The notes under the pieces: generated by a model
What the model was told of the DNA's origin: nothing
The model's database searches: none
The model's input: only the letters and a program-made list of their open reading frames with translations
Origin: Photobacterium sp. TY1-4
Lineage (GTDB): Bacteria; Pseudomonadota; Gammaproteobacteria; Enterobacterales; Vibrionaceae
Direction of reading: 5' to 3'
Assembly (NCBI RefSeq): GCF_025398175.1
Contig: NZ_CP099735.1
Coordinates: forward strand, 62,001-126,000
DNA length: 64,000 bases
In this document: piece after piece, positions 53,176 to 62,435 of the stretch
How positions within the stretch are numbered: position 1 is the stretch's first letter
Layout of the letters: every line of letters begins with the position of its first letter
Position numbers and translations under genes: made by a program

Positions 53176-53667
53176 ATGCCTCTCATGAAAGACCTCAACG
53201 CTTATCACGCCAATCTGGAATTGCAGCATATTTACCTGGAAACGTGCGCAGAACGGTTTCAGTATCTTGAGCTGTATCTGGAAGGGTATTACTGCTATCG
53301 GCATCAATGTGTCACCCGTCAGGGCAAAGCGGACTGGACGCAAATTTTCACCCATGCTGAGCGATCCATGGCGGCAAGCCAGGTCGTCGATCACAAGCAA
53401 TTGGTGCGGCTGTTTCGGCTACCGCGGTCTGTATTGACCGGCAAACTGAAAACCCTGGTGCGGGATAATGAACTGACCCTGTCTCGGCTTGAACAATGCC
53501 TGGATGAACATCTGGATTATGTGATCCTGACGCGCCAGGAGTGGCAACAGTTAAAAGCGGCCGGATTCGAGAACCGGATGCCGGCGGACTATTATCGACC
53601 AGACTCGGCATCCTATCAGCAGGCAATGTCCCGTTTTCAGGCTTTAGGGATTACGTTCCCGGCTTAA
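53176..53667 (+). CDS. Hypothetical protein
   Basis: A 163-residue soluble, mainly helical protein with no recognised family. It has Tyr-rich segments (LELYLEGYYCYRHQCVTRQG) and ends in YQQAMSRFQALGITFPA. Start at ATG 53176 or 53185; neither has a good ribosome site. It overlaps the end of the convergent cupin gene by four bases. Coding appears real from its length and normal composition. Confidence 0.5.
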   Translation: MPLMKDLNAYHANLELQHIYLETCAERFQYLELYLEGYYCYRHQCVTRQGKADWTQIFTHAERSMAASQVVDHKQLVRLFRLPRSVLTGKLKTLVRDNELTLSRLEQCLDEHLDYVILTRQEWQQLKAAGFENRMPADYYRPDSASYQQAMSRFQALGITFPA

Positions 53668-54332
53668 ACCGGTAAATGACCGGTTTTCATCAGCATCAGG
53701 CATCCGTTCGTCGTTCCCGGTTGGTGCCGGCTGCCCGCCGGATTTCGGATCCAGGTGCCCGGACCGTATTCCCCTTGTTCGTCATGGTAACCGCCGGACA
53801 GGATAAACACTTCTTCCCCACCGTCATGGCGGTGGCTGTTCAAATTCGCGTTGCGCTCCCAGCGAACCAGATAGGTTTGCTCATTGTCGAAACCGTGTAG
53901 CGGCATCGTGTACACCTGAGCGTCAATCGCGGGTTGCCAGCTGGCATTGTGGGTGTCGAGCCGGAAGGTTTCATGATCAGCACTCGGAAACATGTTGAGT
54001 TTTACGTACAGCAGGCAGCCGCTGTCGCTGCGGGGAGCGTGACAGGAACCCGGCGGATTTCGAATATAGGTGCCGGCCGGATAACTGCCGTACTCATCCT
54101 GAAAGACACCTTCAAGGACAAAAATCTCCTCGCCATTCGGATGAAAGTGAGCTGCGAAATGGGTTTTCGGCTCATAGCGGACCAGACTCGTCACCTGCCC
54201 GGATTCTGCGGCTTCCCGTTCGAGCGGGATCCGCCACACACCAAGTGCCGGGGAGGCCAGCCATTCCTGCGCCTGGGTATTAATCATGACACGCTGGTGT
54301 CGGTCCATATTGAGGGGGGATAGCGGATTCAT
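53664..54332 (-). CDS. Double-cupin (ChrR-like) protein without anti-sigma domain
   Basis: A 222-residue protein made of two similar cupin units. Unit one has FAAHFHPNGEEIFVLEGVFQDE with GTYIRNPPGSCHAP; unit two has LNSHRHDGGEEVFILSGGYHDE with GTWIRNPAGSRHQPG. His/Glu pairs suit metal binding. ChrR proteins carry a similar cupin behind a zinc anti-sigma domain, which is absent here. It may be an enzyme or a sensor of singlet oxygen or metal. The start is ATG 54332; the frame to 54416 is longer but has no ribosome site. Confidence 0.82.
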   Translation of the reverse strand: MNPLSPLNMDRHQRVMINTQAQEWLASPALGVWRIPLEREAAESGQVTSLVRYEPKTHFAAHFHPNGEEIFVLEGVFQDEYGSYPAGTYIRNPPGSCHAPRSDSGCLLYVKLNMFPSADHETFRLDTHNASWQPAIDAQVYTMPLHGFDNEQTYLVRWERNANLNSHRHDGGEEVFILSGGYHDEQGEYGPGTWIRNPAGSRHQPGTTNGCLMLMKTGHLPV

Positions 54333-54699
54333 GGGGAGCTCTTTATCCGGTGTTCTCCTTATTGAGTTTATACCCAAACGGCCGGGAGGCACGATGTTCA
54401 TCAGAGATGAGGGCATGCCCCTGATCGGGTGTTATCGCCTGTGAGCTGGAGGTGAATATTCAGTCGATTGGCGGGTGTGACACAGTTCAGAGCGTTTCTG
54501 GCGCGTGTTTTGACAGGGCGATGACGAAGCGCGGTGCGGCGCTTGGTAAGATCGCGTATATGCTTGGGAAGACCACGTATATAGAGAGGAGCCGGCTCAG
54601 ACCGGTGTTCTGTGTCTTAATGTTGAGAAGTCGTTGGTACAAGCTCAACATCATGATTCTTTCAGCCATACTTATCTGTATCTTTGATGGAGGGTTTTC
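54333..54699. other. Intergenic region between cupin and L,D-transpeptidase genes
   Basis: About 370 bp with the divergent promoters. Short frames on both strands lack ribosome sites. Nothing else recognised. Confidence 0.5.
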
Positions 54700-55620
54700 G
54701 TGTTTCGTTCGTTATTTTTCTCCCTACTCTGCTTTTGCTCCGTGACGGCGCAAGCCATAGAATATCAACGCCCTGCCGATGACAGTAAGCTGGTGGGGGT
54801 GATGGAATATTATCAGGTGAATGAAGGCGAGAGTCTGGCCGATATTGCCAACAAATTCGATGTCGGCTTTCTGGCGCTGATGGAAGCGAATCAGGGCGTG
54901 GATCCGTTTTTGCCGACACCGGGTACCTTACTGACGGTGCCGACTCAGTTGATTCTGCCGGATGTGAAGCGGCAAGGGATTGTGATCAATCTTGCGGAAC
55001 TGCGGCTATATTATTTTCCTGAAAATGATCCGGATCGGATGTATGTGTTCCCCATCGGTATCGGCCGGGTTGGACGGGAAACCCCGGAGATGACGACCTC
55101 GGTCAGCCAGAAAATCGTGGATCCGACCTGGACCCCGACCGCAAACATCCGACGCGAGTACCGTGAAAAGCATGGTATCGAACTGCCTGGCGTGGTGCCG
55201 GCCGGACCTGAAAACCCATTGGGTGAGTATGCCATGCGGCTGGCACATGGCAGCGGGCAGTACCTGATCCATGGGACGAACAAAGACTTCGGCATCGGGA
55301 TGCGGGTCAGTTCCGGTTGCATCCGGATGAACCCCTGGGATATTGAGTGGTTATTTCCTCAAGTTGCGAAAGGCACGCGGGTCAAAGTGATTAACCAGCC
55401 TTTGAAACAAACCATAGAGCCGGACGGGTCGGTTTATGTCGAGGTCCACCAGCCATTGTCGCGTTCAGAATCCCAGGTGGGAGAGCATAAACCGGTTTCT
55501 GCGACCAAGACATTGCAGACTGCCGTACAACACGATGTGGATGCAGAAACTCGTCTGAGCAGTGCGTTGGTGATGCAAACCGGTATTCCGCAAGCCTTGA
55601 TTCGGGAAGCAGCCCTGTAG
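54700..55620 (+). CDS. Periplasmic L,D-transpeptidase (ErfK/YbiS/YcfS/YnhG type)
   Basis: A 306-residue protein: signal peptide (FFSLLCFCSVTAQA), LysM-like domain (~36-85; YYQVNEGESLADIANKFDVG), then a YkuD catalytic domain (~95-240) with His and Cys in LIHGTNKDFGIGMRVSSGC and IRMNPWDIEWLF. It links lipoprotein to peptidoglycan or forms 3-3 cross-links. The start is GTG 54700 with GGAGGG nine bases upstream. The C-terminal ~60 residues form a low-complexity tail. Confidence 0.93.
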   Translation: MFRSLFFSLLCFCSVTAQAIEYQRPADDSKLVGVMEYYQVNEGESLADIANKFDVGFLALMEANQGVDPFLPTPGTLLTVPTQLILPDVKRQGIVINLAELRLYYFPENDPDRMYVFPIGIGRVGRETPEMTTSVSQKIVDPTWTPTANIRREYREKHGIELPGVVPAGPENPLGEYAMRLAHGSGQYLIHGTNKDFGIGMRVSSGCIRMNPWDIEWLFPQVAKGTRVKVINQPLKQTIEPDGSVYVEVHQPLSRSESQVGEHKPVSATKTLQTAVQHDVDAETRLSSALVMQTGIPQALIREAAL

Positions 55621-55775
55621 TGACCCGCTCACCATTGGACAGGTGATTCGGATTCAGCTTGCAGGCGCCCTATCAAGCCACCACCGTATCAAGCCATCTT
55701 TGATTTAGTGGGTTTGCGGTAAAGCTTCACCAGTTCTGTTCAATTCAATGGACCAGCGAGCGCGCCATGCGCTCG

Positions 55776-56216
55776 CTACCGTTCATCCTTGGGTGTTTCC
55801 ATGACCACCAGCGTGGAGATGGCATTGACCTGAGGGATCTCCCCCAGCACATCCGAATGAAATCGCTTATAGGTACTTAAATCAGCAGTTTCAACGCGCA
55901 GTAAGTACTCGCTGTTTCCCGTGATGTTATGACATTCCGTAACTTCCTTCGCCGTTTGCAGCCGTTGTTCGAAATCGAGCTGTGAGCGTTTGCCATGGCT
56001 CGACAGACCGATGGTGACGTAGGCAATAAAGCCAATGCCCATTTTCCCCGGGTCCAGTACGGCCCGATAGCCTTTGATGATCCCGCTGCGCTCCAGCTCC
56101 TGCACACGTCGCAGGGTGGCGGAGGGCGAAAGCCCGATACGCTCGGCAAGCTCGACATTGGATAATCTGCCGTTTGATTTCAGCTCACGCAATATTCTTT
56201 CGTCAAATCTGTCCAT
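55776..56216 (-). CDS. Lrp/AsnC-family transcriptional regulator
   Basis: A 146-residue regulator: N-terminal helix-turn-helix (~1-60; LVSNVEL-like NGRLSNVELAERIGLSPSA) and a RAM ligand domain (~65-146; GFIAYVTIGLSS). It senses an amino acid. The start is ATG 56216; a longer frame to 56651 runs through the divergent promoter. The gene is divergent from lysE by 150 bp. CACAA-AA-TTGTG (56262-56273) lies between them and could be its operator. Confidence 0.93.
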   Translation of the reverse strand: MDRFDERILRELKSNGRLSNVELAERIGLSPSATLRRVQELERSGIIKGYRAVLDPGKMGIGFIAYVTIGLSSHGKRSQLDFEQRLQTAKEVTECHNITGNSEYLLRVETADLSTYKRFHSDVLGEIPQVNAISTLVVMETPKDER

Positions 56217-56369
56217 GTTGATTACATCTTGCGAAATTAAAGAGATTAGCACACAGATAGACACAAAATTGTGACTACCTCTCGCTAATATATACCGAAA
56301 CAACCTCAGGTGGCGATGGCCGGTGAGATGTGTTGGGTATACAGGAAATGTCATCAATAAGGAATCAAT

Positions 56370-56963
56370 ATGGATTATCAACACCTGCTGGCTTTGACGA
56401 GCTTCGCGTTTGTCTCGACGGTCTCTCCGGGACCCAACAACATTATGTTGATGGCCTCCGGGGCCAATGTCGGTTTTATCCGCACCATTCCTCATATGCT
56501 GGGCATTGTGCTGGGGTTTAGCCTGATGGTGATTTTGGTCGGCGTCGGACTCATGGGGATCTTTGCGGCTTATCCCGTTGTGCATCACGTTCTGCAAGGG
56601 GGTTGCCTGCTTTATCTGTTTTATCTGGCTTTCAAAATCGCCCGAAGCCATCCGGGAGGGCAGCGTGACTTAGACTATCGCCCGCTGAGCTTTTTGGCGG
56701 CGGCTAACTTTCAGTGGATTAACCCGAAAGCCTGGTCCATGGCCTTGACCGCAGTGAGTGTTTATAACATTTCAGCCAATTGGCAAGGTGTGGTGTTGGT
56801 CTCGGCGGTGTTTGCGGTTATTAATCTGCCGTCAGTCAGTATTTGGACGGTGGCCGGAAAACAATTGCAAAACCTGTTGAACAATGCCGAGCGGATGAAA
56901 TGGTTCAACTATATGATGGCAACGTTGCTGGTGGCCTCAACCCTGCCGATGATGGAGTTTTAA
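56370..56963 (+). CDS. LysE-family amino acid exporter
   Basis: A 197-residue membrane protein with the LysE/RhtB signature PGPNNIMLMASGANVGFIRT in part at residue ~20 and six helices; NFQWINPKAWSMALTAV is the second conserved segment. It exports an amino acid or homoserine lactone-like compound. AAGGAA precedes ATG 56370. The divergent Lrp-type regulator probably controls it in response to the exported amino acid. Confidence 0.92.
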   Translation: MDYQHLLALTSFAFVSTVSPGPNNIMLMASGANVGFIRTIPHMLGIVLGFSLMVILVGVGLMGIFAAYPVVHHVLQGGCLLYLFYLAFKIARSHPGGQRDLDYRPLSFLAAANFQWINPKAWSMALTAVSVYNISANWQGVVLVSAVFAVINLPSVSIWTVAGKQLQNLLNNAERMKWFNYMMATLLVASTLPMMEF

Positions 56964-57126
56964 CCTGACCGCCAGGTTTGCTCAAATGAGCCGGACAGAA
57001 AAATCCTGAAAATAGGTACTTTGGTAAAATCTCTGTCAGTTTTCTTGGGGATGCTATTCATACGGTTGGGAGACTGCGCATTAGGGGATATGCTTCAAAC
57101 AAATGATAAATGAATGAGTATTTTCA

Positions 57127-58074
57127 ATGCGCAAAATTCTTCTGGCTTCCCTGATGAGTGTGGCACTGGTGGGGTGTAACTCGAGCGACTCTGATAGCAG
57201 TCAAACGGGGACAATGAATCTGGCTTTTTCCGATGCGCCGGTTGATAACCTGACCAAGGTGTGTGTAGCGTTTGATCAAATCAAAGTTCACCATACCAAT
57301 GGCAGCGAATCCAGTTGGGGCACCACCTCTTTTGCTGCAGATCAGAGTTCACCTGAGTGTATTCCGCCAGGTTTGTCCATTCCGGTCGATACGGACGGTC
57401 ATCCGGCGTTTATGGTGATCAACCTGATGGCTTATCAGGGGGCGGAGGCTCTACAGGTACTGAGCGATGAGCAAGTGACGGCCGGTCAGTATACGCAATT
57501 GCGTCTGTCGGTCCTTGAGAAAGGCAGTTATACCAATGGTACGCCATACTCGCATGTTGTCACGGATACCAATGCTGTTGAGGGCATTCGGGTGCCGAGT
57601 GGCGAGCTGAAACTGGATGGTTTCAATGTGGAAGCGAATGCGACCCAAGCCTACACGCTGGAATTTGATTTGCGTAAAAGTATGGTCAGCAATGCCAATG
57701 GTTATCAGCTCAAGCCGCGCGGTGTCAGATTGGTGAATAATGACGCAGTCGCCACCATTTCAGGCCAGATTGCAGTAGCAAGCCCAGCCTGTGGCGGTAA
57801 CATTGATGATGCGTATGTCTACGTTTATCAAGCGCCGACGGGTGGCGTCTATGGCGATCTCGGGGCTGCCACAGAGCCGTATGCAACGGCTGGGGTTGAT
57901 ACCGGGACGCGTGCGTTTGAGATCGGTTATCTGCCGCTGGGTAGCTATGATGTCACGTTGGTATGTAACGGTTCTGAAGACGATCCGGAACAGGGGGGTG
58001 ATTCGCTGACGTTCGACAGCCAGGTGTTTGCTGATGAAGTGCTGTCCGCTTCCGGGGCAACCTATACATTTTAA
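57127..58074 (+). CDS. DUF4382 lipoprotein
   Basis: A 315-residue protein with a lipobox (SVALVGCNSS, Cys17), followed by a Ser/Asp-rich linker and a DUF4382 domain (MNLAFSDAPVDNLTKVCVAF in part; PSGELKLDGFNVEANATQAY in part). The second half is carboxypeptidase-regulatory-like beta sandwich (SPACGGNIDDAYVYVYQAPTG). Anchored in the outer or inner membrane by lipid; function unknown. It is its own unit and ends in an intrinsic terminator. Confidence 0.9.
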   Translation: MRKILLASLMSVALVGCNSSDSDSSQTGTMNLAFSDAPVDNLTKVCVAFDQIKVHHTNGSESSWGTTSFAADQSSPECIPPGLSIPVDTDGHPAFMVINLMAYQGAEALQVLSDEQVTAGQYTQLRLSVLEKGSYTNGTPYSHVVTDTNAVEGIRVPSGELKLDGFNVEANATQAYTLEFDLRKSMVSNANGYQLKPRGVRLVNNDAVATISGQIAVASPACGGNIDDAYVYVYQAPTGGVYGDLGAATEPYATAGVDTGTRAFEIGYLPLGSYDVTLVCNGSEDDPEQGGDSLTFDSQVFADEVLSASGATYTF

Positions 58075-58105
58075 TGCGCTAATTTTAAGTGTATTTTAAG
58101 TGATT

Positions 58106-58132
58106 AAACCCGCCGGTCCGGCGGGTTTTTTT
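58106..58132 (+). terminator. Intrinsic terminator of the lipoprotein gene
   Basis: ACCCGCCGG pairs with CCGGCGGGT, then a seven-T run, 30 bp after the stop codon. Confidence 0.93.
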
Positions 58133-58474
58133 CATCCTGAAAGTAGGGTGCCGTATTTCGATAGGCGTCACCTCAGGATAAAATGCTTTGATTTTGAAGA
58201 AGGGCACGTTTTCACTGGTTTATCTCACTTAATTCTCAGTGAACGCTACGATTGGATATTCTTCCGCTGAACATTCTATGTTGACCAATTTATTTCTCCC
58301 CTGATGTTCATGAGTTTCATCTTGCCGTGAGCGAATCAAACCCGAAGCATTCACTAGAATAAATTGATGAATTCACCTGTGTATATTTTGAGACTTGTAT
58401 AAATAAAAATTTGCTTTTTCTGGGTTCGTATCTCAAAACTATATTTACATGCGGCATGTGTTTTCTGGGGATTT
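58133..58474. other. Promoter region of the chemosensory operon
   Basis: About 340 bp of AT-rich sequence before the STAS gene. TTGTATAAAT near 58396 may be an extended -10 box, but no clear -35 was found. No gene or hairpin recognised. Confidence 0.4.
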
Positions 58475-58747
58475 ATGAGTTTTTCTCTTGGGACGAATTT
58501 AGACATCACGCAAGTCATCGAACTGCAGCAACAATATCTGGCTTTCATTCGCCAGGAACCACAATGGCAGGTGGATGGCGGGGAGGTGTGCCGTGTGGAT
58601 ACTGCCGGGCTGCAGCTCTTGTTGTCATTGTTTGCAACCGTTGATCCTGCTGAGCGAAGGGTGCGTTGGCTCAGCTATTCCTCGGCGCTTCTCGACGCGG
58701 CAGTGTGTGCCGGGTTGGATGAAGCGTTGGGAATGAAAAAAGTTTGA
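58475..58747 (+). CDS. STAS-domain protein of the chemosensory operon
   Basis: A 90-residue single STAS domain. VCRVDTAGLQLLLSLFA (~37-53) corresponds to the conserved loop where anti-anti-sigma factors carry the phosphorylatable Ser/Thr; here a Thr is present. Such proteins may be phosphorylated switches or structural partners. GGGG precedes ATG 58475. It lies 100 bp before cheY and likely belongs to the operon. Confidence 0.8.
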   Translation: MSFSLGTNLDITQVIELQQQYLAFIRQEPQWQVDGGEVCRVDTAGLQLLLSLFATVDPAERRVRWLSYSSALLDAAVCAGLDEALGMKKV

Positions 58748-58848
58748 ACAAGCCCGGTGGCAAATTAGAAGCGTCACAATAAAAACAGTACGACCCATGA
58801 ATAATCGTTAGCTAAGAACTTGCGAAATTTGCATAGAAGAGGTGAACT

Positions 58849-59208
58849 ATGCCAAAAGTACTAACCGCCGATGATTCTTTATCCATTCGACAAATGGTCA
58901 GTCATACCCTGAAAGATGCGGGGTTTGAAGTGGACACTGCGAATGATGGCGCGGATGCGCTCAATAAAGCCAAGCAGCAACGTTATGATGTAATTATTTC
59001 CGACGTTAACATGCCGAATGTGGATGGTCTCGAGTTAGTGCGTCAACTCAGAGCCACTGCGCAATATAAATTCACGCCGATTTTAATGCTGACCACGGAA
59101 ACATCCCCGGAAAAAAAGGCCGCAGGAAAACAAGCTGGGGCAACCGGCTGGATTGTGAAGCCATTTAATCCCGATACCTTATTGAAAACCCTGAGTCGTG
59201 TGATCTAG
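58849..59208 (+). CDS. cheY: CheY-like single-domain response regulator
   Basis: A 119-residue receiver: acidic pair in LTADDSLSIRQ, phospho-acceptor Asp52 in VIISDVNMPN, Thr in ILMLTTETSP and Lys in WIVKPFNP. It receives phosphate from the CheA encoded next. Proper ribosome site (GAGGTGA). CheY of this kind may not act on the flagellar motor if the cluster serves another output. Confidence 0.93.
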   Translation: MPKVLTADDSLSIRQMVSHTLKDAGFEVDTANDGADALNKAKQQRYDVIISDVNMPNVDGLELVRQLRATAQYKFTPILMLTTETSPEKKAAGKQAGATGWIVKPFNPDTLLKTLSRVI

Positions 59209-59242
59209 ACGAGCAAGAACAGAGACCCTTGAGGATGGCGAT

Positions 59243-61372
59243 ATGGCGTTGGATATGGAACATCTGCGCACGGTTTTTTATCAGGAGTGCCGGGAAAATC
59301 TTGAGATCCTGGAAAATGAGCTGCTGGCCCTGGATCCGGATGGTGAGATGGATCTGGAGGTAGTGAATACTATCTTCAGGGCTGCGCACTCGATAAAGGG
59401 CGGCGGTGCCACGTTCGAATTGTATGAAATCAGTCAGTTTACTCATGCGATGGAAACCTTACTGGATGAAGCGCGCGAGGGGCGTCGCCAGCTCGATCGG
59501 AACAGTATTGATGTGTTGCTTCAGGGCGGCGATTGCATTCGCGACATGCTTGACGCTTATGAGAGCAACACCGAGATTGCTCCGGCTTTAACCGTCTCTG
59601 TTTCGGCTGCCCTGACCGAGCTACTTTCCAGTCCTCCGCAGACGCTCGCTCATGTATCCCCCTCAGTCACTTCAACTGACTTTACGGAGGAAGTGGCTGC
59701 ACCCCCTGATGAGGTCTATTTGGGTGAGGAATGGGAAATTCATTTTACCCCCCATCGGGAGATCTTCTTTAGCGGCAATGATCCGGTGCGGATCCTGCGC
59801 GAACTTCAGGCGCTGGATCCAACTTGCCGGATCAAGGCGGACACTGCAGCAATGCCGGCTCTGGAAGCGCTGGAGCCTGAACTCTGTTACCTCCGTTGGG
59901 TGATCCGGCTGAGTGGCCGTGTCTCCCGGCAGGAGATCGACTTGATTTTTGAATGGGTCGCCGATGAGTGCGATCTCGACATACGGTCCGTGGAAGCTGC
60001 TGAGCACATGCCTCTGCAAGGCGTTGATGAGACAACGCTTGATACAAAGGCTCTCGACGTCAAAGAGACCCTCGGCACGAACGGCTCGTTCGAGATCCCA
60101 CCAGAAATGTCTTCGGCCCAGATGCCGTCCGTTCAAACGTCACAAAACCGCGCTGCTGCGGCGACTCCCCGGATTGGCAACAGTGTGAGTTCAATTCGGG
60201 TTGATATCGAGAAAGTGGACGAGCTGATCAACTTGGTCGGCGAGCTAGTGATCACCCAATCGATGCTGACAGAGCTGGGTCAGGATTTTGATACCTCGAA
60301 GTTAGATCGGTTGCAGGCCGGGCTGGATCTGCTGCTGCAAAATACCAAATCCCTGCAGGAAAGCGTGCTCAACATCCGAATGCTGCCGATCAGTTTTGCC
60401 TTTAACCGCTTCCCGCGTCTGGTAAGAGATCTCTCTGCCAAGCTGGAGAAACAGGTGACGCTCAAGATTTCCGGCGAGCATACTGAGCTGGATAAAACGG
60501 TGCTGGAGCGGATCACCGACCCCTTGGTTCACCTGGTCCGCAACGCAATCGACCACGGCATTGAAGTACCGGAGGTGCGGCAGGACAAAGGTAAGTCGGA
60601 AACGGGCACGATCACCCTGGAGGCGTTTCATCAGGGCGGCTCCATTGTGATCCTGGTGCGCGACGATGGGGCCGGGTTGGACTGTGACAAGCTGTGGCGC
60701 AAAGCCATGGAGAAGTCCTTGGTGCCGTCGGGCAGCCAGCGGGATGATTTCACGCCCAACCAGATTTATCACCTGATTTTTGCACCGGGCTTCTCGACGG
60801 CCGAGCAGGTCTCCGATATCTCAGGTCGTGGTGTAGGGATGGATGTCGTAAAGCGCAACATTGAGGATCTGGGGGGCCACATTGAAGTGGATTCCACGCT
60901 GCATCACGGCAGTTGCTTTACGATTAGTTTGCCGTTGACGCTGGCAATCCTCGACGGGCAGTTGGTGAAAGTCGCTTCGCAAGTGTTTGTGATCCCGTTA
61001 CTGACCATTATCGAATCGGTCCAGATGCAACCGGAGCGGCTGAAAGTTGCTGCTGGTGGTGTCGAGCTGTATCAGCTCCGAGAGGAAAATGTGCCGATCG
61101 TTCGTTTGGATGAAGTGTTCGGGCTCGGTACAAGCGATGGTCTGCACGGACGATTGTTGTGTTTGGTGGAAGCCGGGGGGAGTCGGATCGGATTGCTGCT
61201 CGATGAACTCCTGGGACAACAGCAGGTGGTGATCAAGAGCCTGGAAAACAATTACACCAAAGTCGACGGGATCTCCGGGGCCACCATTCTGGGGGATGGC
61301 TCGGTGGCACTGATCCTGGATGTGCAGGGATTGATTACGGCGCATGCCTCCGGGCGAACCATCGCCGCCTGA
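59243..61372 (+). CDS. cheA: Chemotaxis histidine kinase CheA
   Basis: A 709-residue kinase. HPt domain with His49 in RAAHSIKGGGATF; a middle region (~165-260) with WEIHFTPHREIFFSGNDPVR; dimerisation helices (~325-385; KVDELINLVGELVITQSML); HATPase with VRNAIDHG (N box), DDGAGLD and GRGVGMDVVKRN; and a C-terminal CheW-like domain. The P2 CheY-docking domain is not obvious. GAGG stands eight bases before ATG 59243. Confidence 0.95.
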   Translation: MALDMEHLRTVFYQECRENLEILENELLALDPDGEMDLEVVNTIFRAAHSIKGGGATFELYEISQFTHAMETLLDEAREGRRQLDRNSIDVLLQGGDCIRDMLDAYESNTEIAPALTVSVSAALTELLSSPPQTLAHVSPSVTSTDFTEEVAAPPDEVYLGEEWEIHFTPHREIFFSGNDPVRILRELQALDPTCRIKADTAAMPALEALEPELCYLRWVIRLSGRVSRQEIDLIFEWVADECDLDIRSVEAAEHMPLQGVDETTLDTKALDVKETLGTNGSFEIPPEMSSAQMPSVQTSQNRAAAATPRIGNSVSSIRVDIEKVDELINLVGELVITQSMLTELGQDFDTSKLDRLQAGLDLLLQNTKSLQESVLNIRMLPISFAFNRFPRLVRDLSAKLEKQVTLKISGEHTELDKTVLERITDPLVHLVRNAIDHGIEVPEVRQDKGKSETGTITLEAFHQGGSIVILVRDDGAGLDCDKLWRKAMEKSLVPSGSQRDDFTPNQIYHLIFAPGFSTAEQVSDISGRGVGMDVVKRNIEDLGGHIEVDSTLHHGSCFTISLPLTLAILDGQLVKVASQVFVIPLLTIIESVQMQPERLKVAAGGVELYQLREENVPIVRLDEVFGLGTSDGLHGRLLCLVEAGGSRIGLLLDELLGQQQVVIKSLENNYTKVDGISGATILGDGSVALILDVQGLITAHASGRTIAA

Positions 61373-61388
61373 TTCAGAGTAGAGGGAT

Positions 61389-61946
61389 ATGATGGAGATG
61401 TGGCAACACAGTCCGGGTACGCCGGATGAACATAAAGTTGAGCCGGCAAAGACGGTTACTGCGGATGGGAAGGGGATGCCTGAAGCATCGGACTTAATGT
61501 CCGGTGCTGAAGAAGAAGTGCTTGGGTTTGTTTTGGGTAATGAACTGTACGGCGTCGATATTCAGCAAATCGAAGAAATCCGAGTCTGGGAAACGCCGAC
61601 GCCCATTCCCCGCGCGCCGGACTTTATCAAAGGCGTGATTAATCTGCGCGGCATGATCGTTCCGATTATGGATTTACGGATCCGCTTCTCCATAGGCATC
61701 GTGGATTACCTGAAGACGACCGTCGTGTTGGTGCTGCGGGCGCAGACGGATCACGGAGAAAAAATGATGGGGATTGTGGTCGATGCGGTGTCAGATGTCG
61801 TGGACATCAGCAAGCAGGAAATTGGCAGTACGGTCGGTGGAACTCCGGTTACCCCATACATGACCGGGATTGTCAACGTCGATCAGCGGGTGTTGACGCT
61901 GTTGAGTGTCGAGCAGTTGCTGAGCATCGATCGGTTCATGGGGTAA
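61389..61946 (+). CDS. cheW: CheW coupling protein, first copy
   Basis: A 185-residue CheW with a ~45-residue polar N-terminal extension (STGTPDEHKVEPAKT-like). The core (~48-180) has LGFVLGNELYGVDIQQIEEI, INLRGMIVPIMDLR and GIVNVDQRVLTLLS. It links receptors to CheA. ATGs at 61389 and 61392 follow AGAGGG. 17 bp after cheA and immediately before the second cheW. Confidence 0.93.
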   Translation: MMEMWQHSPGTPDEHKVEPAKTVTADGKGMPEASDLMSGAEEEVLGFVLGNELYGVDIQQIEEIRVWETPTPIPRAPDFIKGVINLRGMIVPIMDLRIRFSIGIVDYLKTTVVLVLRAQTDHGEKMMGIVVDAVSDVVDISKQEIGSTVGGTPVTPYMTGIVNVDQRVLTLLSVEQLLSIDRFMG

Positions 61947-61968
61947 GGTGCAGGACAGGGTGCAACGG

Positions 61969-62424
61969 ATGAAGGAATACTTGACGTTTCTGATCAATGG
62001 CGAAGAGTACGGGGTCGATATCCTGACTGTTCGGGAAGTTCGTGGCTGGTCTGCGATCCGGGCGCTCCCTCATACTCTGGATTATGTCCTCGGGGTGCTT
62101 GAGTTACGGGGGGAATACATTCCAATTGTCGATTTGCGCCAACGCTTTCAGATGCCGCCGACCGACGTAACGGGCACGACCGTTGTGGTGATCCTGAGAA
62201 ATCAGGCGGAACAATCGTTGGGCATTGTTGTGGATGCGGTGTCTGAGGTCTATCAGTTTGCGCCGGCACAAATTAAGCCGGCGCCGGCGCTGGGCGACCC
62301 CGGCCGGCGTGGGTTTATTTCGGGTCTTGTCAGCGTCAATCAACGGCATGTGGTGCTGCTGGCGATAGAACGATTGTTTGATTTCGAGTTACTGGAAGAG
62401 CTATCTATTTCTGAAATTGAATGA
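61969..62424 (+). CDS. cheW: CheW coupling protein, second copy
   Basis: A 151-residue CheW: EYLTFLINGEEYGVDILTVRE, VLELRGEYIPIVDLRQRF and ISGLVSVNQRHVVLLA. It differs clearly from the first copy, so the two may serve different receptors or form mixed arrays. The start is ATG 61969 with CAGGG eight bases upstream; GTG 61948 is in frame and possible. Confidence 0.92.
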   Translation: MKEYLTFLINGEEYGVDILTVREVRGWSAIRALPHTLDYVLGVLELRGEYIPIVDLRQRFQMPPTDVTGTTVVVILRNQAEQSLGIVVDAVSEVYQFAPAQIKPAPALGDPGRRGFISGLVSVNQRHVVLLAIERLFDFELLEELSISEIE

Positions 62425-62435
62425 GGGTGAGTGCA

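Noticed and set aside
55755..55777. Inverted repeat AGCGAGCGC/GCGCTCGCT as a terminator
   Set aside because: It overlaps the last codon of the Lrp gene and lacks a T-run.
56217..56651. N-terminal extension of the Lrp-type regulator
   Set aside because: It runs through the divergent promoter and into lysE; the ATG at 56216 gives a normal family length.
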